From: Chromera velia
Taxonomy: Eukaryota; Sar; Chromeraceae
Direction: 5' to 3'
NCBI GenBank assembly: GCA_018398765.1
Contig: JAHBMJ010005777.1
Location: 1 to 46,360, forward strand
Length of the DNA stretch: 46,360 nt
Part shown: positions 20,667 to 30,493 of the stretch, piece by piece
Numbering within the stretch: position 1 is the first letter of the stretch
Layout: each line of letters begins with the position of its first letter
Notes under the pieces: generated by a model
Told to the model about the DNA's origin: nothing
Seen by the model: the letters and a program-made list of their open reading frames with translations, nothing else
The model's database searches: none
Made by a program: the position numbers and the translations under genes

Positions 20667-23182
20667 GTGGAGCGCCGGACCACCCTTCCGGTGCTCCTTC
20701 TGCTTGTCGCCTTCAATTCCCACAGTGGTAACACTCTCAGTGTTCTGAGGGGAAGGGAGAACTTGGCTCCTGACTCCTCGACCTGCAAGACTGCGAGCAC
20801 TGACTACTGGTTTGCAGGAGTCAACACCCTCCAGCATTTCACGTCGGAGCTCAGCAATCTGTGCGACCAGTCTGTCGAGGTCAGCAATTCAATTTGTAGT
20901 GCCTTTTTTATCGTTAATTAATGATCTGTAGACCGTTGATGCGGTGCCAGATGGGAGTGCCTTCCGTCTAGCTGAGCGTCCAGGGTCTCTTCCCTCTGTT
21001 GTGACCTGTCGACGAAAATGCATGCGCGCACTGAGAGACCGATGGAGCTATATAGAGAAAATGAAGGGAAGGAGAAAACTCTCATGTGTCTCCATTTCCT
21101 GCTGAATGCTCTCTACAGACCTTCCTCAGAGACGGGCCGAAGGTCTACAGGGCCGGAACGCTCGAGTTCCCCGACATTCGAGACAATACAGACTGTAAGT
21201 CTGCATCCCCCATACCGCAGCTTGCATGGGCGCCCTCTGCATGTGCATGTGCATGTCCATCTATTTATATCAATGCACCGTACCAGTTATTGCGTTTCCG
21301 AGCGACCCCCTCCTGTCTCTTAATCTTCATGATGCAGGCATTTCGGCCTTCGGGGATCTCCCTCTGTCGAGCTTCAAGGCGCCCGAGGGTAAAAAGAAGC
21401 TCTTGCTGGTCGACGTCGGGGGGGGGAAGTTCTCCAGTGCAAAGGACTGGATGGCCAAATATTTCCCGCACATCTACATGGAGGTGGTAGACCCCTTCAA
21501 TGTTCCTGAAGAGGAGAACAAAAAGGTTGGAAAGTCGAAGATAGACTTTTTGTCCATACCTGCTTCCTCAGAGAGTCTGTAGAGAGGCCGTGTCACCTTA
21601 CAGCTCCACCTGTGCCTGAGGGCTTGAAAGCTGACGAGATTTTACGCATAAGTCAATTTGAGGGGGGAGTTCGCATTCCGGAGATTGGAGACGGCTAGGA
21701 GCGAATGCATGGTTCTGCGTGCATGGTAATCTTTGGGGGGCATCACTGCGTTGCAGCATGGGTGACGTTTGTTTCGGCAGAACACGAGACTTCCGTCCGA
21801 TTTCTTTCTTTCTTTCACTCTGCTCTTCATGCATGTATGCGCGCACTAAATCTGCCTGCAGGTGCAGTGTCGGGTAGACGCCGAAGGGGGGGCTGACATC
21901 GTGACGTCGATGTCTGTGCTGAACGTGATCGACGAGGAGGCCGGTCCGGGAAGGAGGAAGCACGTGGAGGTCGTCAACAGAGCACTCGGGAAGGAGGGGG
22001 TCGCATTCTTCAAAGTCGACAATTAAGCAAACAATCAGGAAGGCAGGCAGGGAGGGAGGGAGGGAGTGAAGCAAAGCATGCGGGACCAGTCAGAAGAATC
22101 TGAAGAGAGAAAAGAGGAACAAGTGAAGTGGGGGAGGAGGAGGAGGAAGCTTCTGCATGATACTAATGATGGATCGATGGAGCTGGTACTAGGACGTCCA
22201 TGCATCTAGATTACATTCCGCACATGCAGTCAAAATGTATGTTTTTGATCTTCCTCTTTTTGCCGTTCTCCTGACTCACAATAACAGCTAGGGAGCATGC
22301 ACGCTGATCGCTTTTGTATATTAGTCAACATTTCTGGAGCTGCTTCCACGCGCCTGCTCTCTCTCTCTCTCTCTCTGTTCTTTGTTGCCTGCAGGTCTGG
22401 GCGGGGAGCTGGCCCATGCGCGGCACAGGCACGCCTTCACGGGACGTTCGGGACCCCTCGGATCGCCCTGATCTGTCTTCCTTGTCTGAGGAAGAGCGCA
22501 ACAAGTTTGGGGTCTTTCAGGTCTGCATGTGAGAATTGGCAGCTAGGAGAGGGGGGAATCAATTAACATCAGACGAGCTAGGTACTGCTGTGTGGGTAAA
22601 AGAGAAAGATCAGCCTGGAGCAGTGTAAGGCCGAGAAGAGCACTGCAGATCTCTTCAGGAAAAAATTGAAGAGAGAATCATCAGCTAGCTTGCTGGTTCC
22701 TCTTTTGCTTTTGTTTTTTTGGAACATGACCAAAATGGCAACCGGCAAGCAGTTGACGGCTTCCTGTTCTTTGGTCCTGCTCTGTTCTCTTCCTGCACCC
22801 TTCTTTTCTCATTTCCTTGTTTTGTTGTCGATCTTTGCCCTTTCTTTCCTCTTTTCTTGTTCCTCTCCTTGTTTTCTTGTTCCTTTGCTTTACCTCTTCT
22901 GTCTCAACCCCCCCTTTCCCTTTTTTTTTCTTCTGCACTACCTTCCTTCCACCCTGTTGTCCTTTCTCTCGCGTTTTCCTAAATGCTTGCCATGCTCACA
23001 TTCAGGCGAATTCCTGGGCGTGCGCGTTTCTGCCCCTCGTGGAGGCGCAGTTCGGGAAGGGGAACGCGTTCTGCGACAACAACGGGAATCAGATTGTGGC
23101 CTTCAAGGGGAAGGCCGCGAAGGGACTCATCAGGGAGAGGAGGGAACCAAAGGGCCAATCCCCAAAGCACTGCCACCTGTAG
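20667..23182 (+). CDS. Secreted SAM-dependent methyltransferase-like protein, six exons, start unresolved
   Basis: Exons up to 20879, then 21119-21194, 21338-21525, 21862-22014, 22395-22520 and 23006-23182, all phase-matched, give about 310 residues. A hydrophobic signal-like segment (LPVLLLLVAFNSHSG) opens it. A class I methyltransferase fold is indicated by motif I LLLVDVGGGKF, the acidic post-I region MEVVDPFNV, a motif IV-like stretch IVTSMSVLNVID and the C-terminal AFFKVWAGSWPMRGTGT ... NQIVAFK. Substrate unknown. No in-frame ATG exists between the stop at 20616 and 20667: the first start-like codon is GTG at 20667, and the ATGs at 20653 and 20657 are out of frame. An upstream exon, a sequence error or a non-ATG start must supply it. 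Reading past 22014 to the TAA at 22024 would lose conserved motifs, so splicing there is preferred. Confidence 0.75.
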
Positions 23183-23875
23183 ACGGAGTTAGGGAACGCC
23201 GGCTGGACATACGCAAGTCGCAGGAGCACTGCAGAAGGCACCCAAAAGTTTTCTGAAATTAATGGACTTCATTAAATGGCATGCATTCCCGCAACAGGAA
23301 TGAAAGGTTCGATCCGGCTAAAATTGTAAGTTTATGTGTTCACCGTCATCGAGCTCAAATGTCTTACCACGGTAAGGCACGTCGTCAAAAACACATGCAT
23401 GTCGTAAAAAAAAAAAGAAAGTACCAGAAAGTTTGGGGGGCGCTTATCCATTGAGGTGTGGAAGGAAAATTGATTTGACGCTTTCCGGGGTCTTTGGTAA
23501 GCTTAATTGCGTGGGTCAAATCTTTTGACATGCATCTGCATAACATACATACAGTGACTCATGTGCGCTATAAGTAGACTTTAAAAACAGTTTGCAGCCC
23601 TGCAGAAGTTCGCACTGAGGGGCCGATGCAGCATGACTAGGTATTATAAGCTTTTAGGCGGAGATGTTTTCTCTTTCTAATATGAGCATATATGAACCGT
23701 TCCAATAACTTATTAAATATATAACGATCGAGAACTACTGCATTAGAATATACATTCTATACTCTTTTAGAATGCAATTTTTAAGATGAAAGATTATTGA
23801 CGAATCAATGATAATCATGTAATTGATTTTAGAATATCTGACCTCCCTGAACCTAACTACTACTTAAAAGTTTAA
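23183..23875. other. Intergenic, no gene seen
   Basis: AT-rich DNA after the methyltransferase-like gene, without coding ORFs or recognisable RNA genes. Confidence 0.55.
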
Positions 23876-24018
23876 GCCGCATTTTTGGATAAGCTTAAAA
23901 GTTCGCGCCGCAGACGCGGATCATTTATGGTGTCTTAAAAACCAAAGCTGCATATCTGGATGGTGTTTTGACCATGTACGCCGCAAGCGTGGACGGTGTC
24001 TTGAAAAACGATGCCGCA
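23876..24018. repeat. Degenerate 33-bp minisatellite abutting the LTR element
   Basis: GCCGCA-type unit starts occur at 23876, 23907, 23947, 23980 and 24013 (spacing 31, 40, 33, 33). The unit word GCAGACGCGGA at 23907 also occurs in the 15373-15490 array on the opposite strand. The sequence after the 3' LTR (CCGCAGATAGAGATCATC at 27162) looks like the continuation of a unit. Confidence 0.65.
24014..24018. repeat. Target-site duplication CCGCA, left
   Basis: The five bases immediately before the 5' LTR equal the five immediately after the 3' LTR (27162-27166). Five bases is the usual size for LTR element integration. Confidence 0.65.
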
Positions 24019-24302
24019 TGTAGGCCGGCCACGAGCGGCGGGCAGGCGACGGTCCCGCGGAGTGGCGGCACCACAAGGCATTGCAAGATTAGCCGTGAGG
24101 CGCACGCGGACTTCAATAAATGTGGCACGACGCAGAACGAACTGAAGTGATATCGATCGGCCTGTCTGCTCGAAATGCAGCGATTGACTATGCTGTTCGA
24201 GAGAACGTTGTATGAACTCTTCTAGGTCAAACTCTTACCCTCCTTTTCTAAAGGGTGTACACGGATAACGCCTGAACCTACTAGCCCCATACAGACCTTA
24301 CA
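24019..24302 (+). repeat. 5' LTR
   Basis: Aligned over its full length with 26885-27161. Differences are scattered substitutions and a short insertion near 24090-24100. Confidence 0.8.
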
Positions 24303-24503
24303 GTGTGGTAGAGCAGAGCAGGTTTCGACCAGGTTGACTAAATTGTTCGCTGAGTGCAGCTCTGAGGTATCGCAGCCTCACTGCTCCAGACTCGTGAACC
24401 CAGAAGTCAGATTGATGAAGCGTTGCGTATTTCTGCGAGTGCACATCGCTTTTCATTCTCTGAGAAATCAGTAGTTTGAAACCTGTGAGTTTCCTGCAAG
24501 GAA

Positions 24504-25367
24504 ATGGATGGATTCAGTCTGGTGTCAGCGTTAGAGAAAGTGTCGGTGTTGTTGGAGCGGGCTGAGAGGTTGAAGCAGAATACATTTCTTAAAATCGCCC
24601 GCCATCCAGAAGAAGTATTCTATGAGATGAGAGAGATTGCTCCAGGTATTCTGGAGGTAACTCGCATGGACGACGTCAAGACTGCATCAACTACCGCCAG
24701 GATTGATGCCAACGTGTCTGTTGTAGCTGTTCAGACATCTCAGGTGTGGAGAAAGAGAACCAGAAGGAGTCGTCGCATGACGGCAGCTGTGTGGGGGAAA
24801 GAGATGTTTGCTCTGCATGTAGCAACGCCGATGGCCGAGGTGGCACGCGTTGTGAAAGAGAGCATTCAGGAGTATGGAGTTCCTCAGAAGCCGCGTTATA
24901 TTCAAACTGCACGAAGGACGTACATTCCACTCTTGAGAACCAAGTCTTCTGTGGAAATGTCTCCGCTCGTTGCTTCTTCACGACTGGAAGTAGACAGAAG
25001 GTATGTGTCTGTGACGTCCAGTCAGGAGGGTGAAGGAGATGAAGGAAATGAGAGGCAACGAAGTGCAAGGACCCCAAAAGAGGTACTTGGGACTGAAGTG
25101 TTGTCACCTTCACAGTCTGAAAGAGGCTCTGTGTGCCACTCCAAGTACCCAAGTGCGAAGAAGAAAGAGAGTGTGAAGAAAGGAGACGAAGGGCGCCAAT
25201 GCAGGTGCCCGACCCAGTGAAAAAGATTGATTGTTCTCCTCAGGCTGGAAAAGCGGTATCATCTTCTGAATCAGGGTTGTTTGGCGATGGAACGCCAAGA
25301 TTTACTGATGCGTGGGGTCCTATGGTATATATTGGAGGAATGTGAAGAGAGGATACAAAGAGGTTGA
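24504..25367 (+). CDS. Unknown protein encoded inside the LTR element
   Basis: An ATG at 24504 opens 238 codons to a TGA at 25218-25220. A 39-nt intron (25205-25243, GTGCCC ... CTCCTCAG) would instead continue in frame to 25367, giving 274 residues that end in a helical stretch (LEKRYHLLNQGCLAMERQDL). The first third is helical (LVSALEKVSVLLERAERLK), the rest basic and Ser-rich. No family is recognised. By position it could be a gag-like or accessory product of the element, which is inference. The short intron is speculative. Confidence 0.45.
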
Positions 25368-25372
25368 ATGAG

Positions 25373-25540
25373 ATGGCGGAGAGAGAACTAGAGAGGGAAA
25401 AGCTCGCCTATCAGGAACGTGAAGGCAGAGCTGAGAGGGCACGAGTGCGAAGAAAGAGGAAGAAGGAGAGACGCAAAAAACGCTTGCAAGAGCATGAATG
25501 GCGAGAAGCAGATGCGAGACAAATGCTCAAAACGGATTAG
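25373..25540 (+). CDS. Small highly charged ORF, possible frame-shifted continuation
   Basis: 55 codons from ATG to TAG, rich in Arg, Lys and Glu (MAERELEREKLAYQEREG ...), one reading frame away from the preceding ORF and starting 5 bases after its stop. The frame is open upstream to 25346, so it may be the tail of the preceding protein lost by a frameshift. No known domain. Confidence 0.35.
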   Translation: MAERELEREKLAYQEREGRAERARVRRKRKKERRKKRLQEHEWREADARQMLKTD

Positions 25541-26884
25541 TTCTGGCAACTGACGTGTGTTGAACTTCGGTCAGATCGTTTGGTGTGTGTGTTGTTTTTT
25601 TTGTGTATGATCGTATCGGATGTGTCAATTTTGTTGGAGAAAATTAATTTGAGGGGGTGAGTGAGGAATAATAAGGAATTGGGACATAAATGGAAAGGAA
25701 TGAATGAGCTCCGAGTCATCCTGGGAGTAACTTGCTGCAGATAGTGAGAGAATGCGCACTGCCAGCAAGTGGAGAGGACAATTTAAGTGACAGGGAAGGA
25801 AGAGAAAGAAAAGGGCTTTGTAGGGGGAAGGAGAAGAGCACAGCAGATCTCGATCGAGTCTGACTCGTTGATGTCAATCTCGTGTCGATTTTTCCAGAGA
25901 TCAGGTATGTACACTTTGTTTGGAATGATTGCTCCATGCATGACTTTCACACTGCTGTACTGATAGAAGGAGTTATACACACAGATGCAGAGATGGAGCG
26001 TAGCCTCAGTCATCACAGGGAGCACCGTTGGTAACCGTATTGAGCTTCCGTACGGTCGTGCACACTCTTGGTTGCCCAGACTCCAAAGTGCATTACCAGT
26101 TGATTGCAGTAGGGTCGCGCCCTACACATACGCAATGATACACAATGGAAACGGAACGTTCATGAATGTCCTAGTCATCCAGTTGCCTGAGGTTGCGCCT
26201 CAGCATGCCTGAGTATGTCAAAAACTCAAGGAGAAGACAGGGAGACTCGGAGTGTAGCTGTGAGAGTACATAGATATGAGGTGCCATGATGTGTGTGAGA
26301 GAAAGAGAGAGTATGGAAAGAGAAAAGAAATGTGTGGACGCATCAAGGCTGCCTGTGGTTATACTTGTAACTGTATGTCTTTACATTCTAACTGTCTTTC
26401 GTCTCTATTCAGGTGAAGATTGGGGACTAAGGCAGTTAGGAAGGAAAAAGAGAAAAGGAAAGGAGAAAAAGAAAAGAAGGAGGATGAAAGTGTTGTCTGA
26501 GGTGTCAAATGCATTGATTGATCGAGGGATTGGTGTGAAAAGAAGAAAAACGAAAGCTTGAAGCCGAGCGTGGATGTTGGTCTTCACCAGCGGACAGATA
26601 TGAGCCTGTCATACTTACTGGTTGATGGTTTATGGGTATATGCGCATGCAGGTCGACAGCTAACCATAGGGACAAGGTTGGTAGTCTGTTGACCTGTGCT
26701 GTGCTGTCACTCTGACTGTGTTGTGTCTGTTGACCTGTGCTGTGTGTATATCCATATACAGAGTTTTTTTGTTCAGGTTTTATGTGCATATGGTAGAGCT
26801 GTGTGTCAGAATTGATGTGTGTGACAAATTTATGAAACAAAGGCAGGAGCCGAGCGTGGTCGTCGGCCTTGAGCAGCGGGCAGA
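25541..26884. other. Rest of the internal region of the LTR element
   Basis: Several short ORFs (for example 25985-26212 and 26286-26561 on plus) lack recognisable domains. No reverse transcriptase-like motif was found on either strand. Confidence 0.5.
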
Positions 26885-27161
26885 TGTAGGCCGGCCACGA
26901 GCGGCGGGCAGGCGACGGGCCCGTGGAGTGGCGGCGCCGCAAAGCATTGCAAGATGAGGTGCACGCGGACTTCAATAAATGTGGCACGACGTAGAATCAA
27001 CTGAAGTGACATCGATCGGCCTGTCTGCTCGAAATGCAGCGATTGACTATGCTGTTCGAGGGAACGTTGTATGAACTCTTCTAGGTCAAACTCTTACCTT
27101 CCTTCTCTAAAGGGTGTACACAGATAACGCCTGAACCTACTAGCCCCATACAGACCTTATA
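26885..27161 (+). repeat. 3' LTR
   Basis: Ends CTTATA where the 5' copy ends CTTACA. A diverged copy of the 45 bp straddling its start (AGCCGAGCGTGG ... GCAGATGTAGGCC) also occurs at about 26562-26608. Confidence 0.8.
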
Positions 27162-27166
27162 CCGCA
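27162..27166. repeat. Target-site duplication CCGCA, right
   Basis: Partner of 24014-24018. Confidence 0.65.
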
Positions 27167-28450
27167 GATAGAGATCATCTTGATTATATTTTTTTAAGTA
27201 GCACTTAGGTTCAAGGAGGTGAAATATCTTAGTTAGGCCGGATTTTATAGATCGAATTTAATTAATTGTGTGGAGTCCTACTCTGTGGCGCCGCCCTCTA
27301 GACCCTCGCATGTGCTGTATCTGAATGAGCCCGCGTGCTGACGTTATGCTCCGCCGCCGCGTGTATGTATACACAATCGACTTGCATGCATGTACGTGTC
27401 GCGCGCGTCGATCAAAGTTGTCGAAGTCAAGTCTGCATATGACCTTCGCATTCAAACAACACATCACTTAAGCAACAGATAGCGTCGTTTGAGTCTGATG
27501 TCTGTTCATCACAGATAAAGAGCGCTCCTAAGAGTTTGAGAGAGAGGAATAAGTAGAAACTGTGCATAATAGAATATATCCAGCTGATTGGAATCCCACT
27601 GGGAGATCACGTTAGCGCTTAAACTGATATAGAGCCAAACCTCTTGTAAAGTGTTGCTTGAGTGAGTGTTGCTCACGTTCTTTCTCTAGAATTTCCCTAA
27701 GGTTCTTATCCCTACTTTACCTTCTGTCTGGATGTCATAAGGTGGCCGGACAGGGGGGACAAAACAATTGATTTAATTAATTAAATCATGAGTCAAATCT
27801 GTATGATTCTTACACTAGATTACACTAGATTGGATCCTGCTTTCTAATACTTCCTAATGCATTAAAAGTTATTCACTCGCTGCTTCCACGTCCGTGCCAT
27901 GCCGTTTCAAAAATACTTCAAAAACCTTGACAGCACGAAGCTATAGAGCCGTGATCGAATCACTCATGACTGGGCCGACTGCATGTGCTTGGGGCCCACC
28001 GATGACCCCGGCGCCCACATGACCCACCGGGCCACGAGTCAGCGCCCCGCATGCCGGGGCATCGCGAAGGGAGCTAGGAGGATACGGGCGTATATGTCTG
28101 TCCATATGTCTGTACGTCCTCGATTGCTTGGCTGACCTATGGCTGACCTACATGCAGTGGCAGTCAGCTCCATGCAGTCATACTATGCAGCGTTGGGTGC
28201 CAGATCAGCTCATCAGGCATTGTCGTGAGCTGATGGAGAATCAGTGTAGGGTCTGTGTGGTCCATACACTGCGCATTATTACATAACATGGATTGAAACG
28301 GAAGCGATTCCCCGGTGTCATGCGTCAAGTGACTAACCAGAGGAATGCGTCCGTCTACATTGACTCATGAGCTTGCAAATGGTTCTCACGTAGTCAAGTG
28401 AGAGCCACTGAGAAGCGGAGGAATAAGGGAAAAATCAGAAAGGTAACAGG
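27167..28450. other. Intergenic, no gene seen
   Basis: Mixed composition with short AT-only runs (27770-27790) and a GC-rich patch near 27990-28070. It contains the presumed promoter of the phosphodiesterase gene just before 28451, but no element is recognisable. Confidence 0.5.
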
Positions 28451-29559
28451 ATGAGGAGCGGCGTGGAGTTTGAAAGAGTGAACACTACCAGTGGGGGCGT
28501 AATGATGGCGTCCTCCAGCCGGTCACTCGCCTTCTCTGTCCACAGAGAGGGGGGGCGGCCCGAGCGTCTACCTTCTTACGAGGAGTCAGACGAACAGAGC
28601 AAGTCTGCCAGTTTCGTCCCTGTAAGTCCCCAACAGGGCCCGTCGCCGATGTCCCCGACTCTGCAACCCAGGGACAGGCGCATGTCTCTCTTCTTCAACA
28701 GGATGAACTTTTCGGATGAAGATCTTGAAGATCCAGATGACAGGGAGTCGCAAGAAGGGGATGAAGAGCAAGGGAGGGCTCAGAGGGAGGAGTACAAGCG
28801 TCAAGCTTCTGCTTCCAGGCTGGAGAAGAAGAAGAAAGAAGTCTTCAGCACGATGGTCTACCCGATTGTCCTCGTCTTTCGAGACTCTGGAGTCGAGAAA
28901 GCGTACGTGGAGCACATGATCGACAAGGTTGGAAGGGGCTGGAGCCTGCTTCTCTCCTGCTTGGTCAGTCAGTCAGTCTGGCTGCATGTTCGCTTATCTA
29001 TCGCACTCTGATCATATGGTTTCCCCCCTCAAACGACAGGTCAGGCAGAGACACAAATCAGTCGGGCGGGCAGACAGGCAGGCAGGCAGGCAGGCAAGAA
29101 AGGAAGAATGTGGGGACATGCAATTTGGTTCTTTGGAAGGAGCACAAGGGAGGCCAAGGGCAAAAGGAGGAGCGACAGGACGGGTAAGGAGGGTGTCTGT
29201 CAGGGTGTCTGTCCTGAAGAATGGCGGATAGCTAGGGTCCGAACAAGCCTGGCAGCAGGCGGTGGTCGGGTTGACCTTGTCCTCCCCCAGCTTCCCCCCC
29301 TTTCCCCTTCGTGAGACTCTCTCCGAGTGAGTGTCGAAGTCTCTTACTGTCTTTTTGTGTGTTTCTTCTTCATTCGATTCCCCGTTTTGTCTGTCGTTGA
29401 GTCCTTCCGACAGGTTGTTGGTGTTTTGGCCCTCGTAGAGATCTTCCAGTTCGTCGCTGGGGAATCTCTAGCCGACATGACAGCGGTGAATGTGAACGCC
29501 GGAGTCATCGGTCGGTCCGTTGCTGGGTCGGCTGATCCGGATAAACTTGTCTCTGCCCC

Positions 29560-29604
<45 letters not shown>

Positions 29605-30434
29605 TACACGCACACGCACACGCACACGCACACGCACACGCACACGCACACGCACACACGCACACGCACACACACACACACGCACACACAGCTGTTTCAT
29701 GGGTCTTGTAACGGGCCGGTGCACAAAACGAAGTTGATCTGTGCTTGCATAAATATTTGCAGCCAGCCTCCTGCCGCTCTTCCGTCCCTCTTGTTGTTTC
29801 TGTCCTGTCAATCCGTCCGTTCTGTCGGCGAATCAATCAATATGACTGACCTCTCCTCCCTCTTACTTGACTTTGTCCTGCCTGCCTTCCTGCCTGCCTG
29901 CCTTCCTGTACCTCTCCCTCCCCCCATCTCGAGTGAGTTCTCCCTCCCGCAGGCTTGTCCGTTCTCTGCGCGGGGCTGTCTCTGTTTCCTCCGACCAAAC
30001 ATCGCCCTGATGTAATCGCCTGCGTGTTGTTCGTTACGGTCAGTAGAGAGAGCTTTCCTTTCTGTCTTAGGGAGGGAGTGGAATTCGCTCTATTCATCTT
30101 TCTTTCTTTAGTCTTCTTTCTTCCTCTTCCTTCCGCTTTCTTTGCGGCCGTGTGTTGCAAGCCGCGTTCATCTGAATGCCCCACTGAAGGAAGAAGCGCG
30201 TCTTGACAACTGCATGCGCTCTCTCGGGTTTCCCTCCCTGTTCTTTCGGAGGGTTGGTTGTCGGTAAAGAAGGCTTTCTTGCCCTCTACGTGCCTTTTCC
30301 CTCTAAGTCTGCCTGCGTTCCAATAGAACTACAGTCTTTTCGCGCGCGGCGTGTGTGTGTGTGTGTGGAGGGAGGGGGGAGGGAGAAAGGGAAAAAGCCT
30401 CAGAAACCACAGCAAGACTCTGTCCATCTTTCGC

Positions 30435-30493
<59 letters not shown>

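Larger units (their letters stand above)
24019..27161 (+). mobile_element. LTR-type retroelement, apparently non-autonomous
   Basis: Two direct repeats of about 280 bp (24019-24302 and 26885-27161), both starting TGTAGGCCGGCC and ending CTTACA or CTTATA, bound 2.6 kb of internal sequence. The ends form the usual TG...CA short inverted repeat in the 5' copy. CCGCA flanks the element on both sides. TGGTAGAGCAGAGC, three bases after the 5' LTR, could be a tRNA primer site (TGG complements tRNA CCA). No reverse transcriptase, integrase or protease motif is visible inside, so it would need help in trans. Plus orientation is assumed from the primer-site candidate and the internal ORF. Confidence 0.72.

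Noticed and set aside
22015-22026. TAA at 22024 as the end of the methyltransferase-like gene
   Set aside because: Splicing at 22014 adds two exons that complete the conserved C-terminal half in frame.
23303-23320. GGTTCGATCC word resembling a tRNA T-arm
   Set aside because: No pairing T-stem, anticodon arm or acceptor stem can be formed around it.
24019-27161. Expectation of reverse transcriptase in the LTR element
   Set aside because: No YxDD or integrase-like motif was found in any frame.
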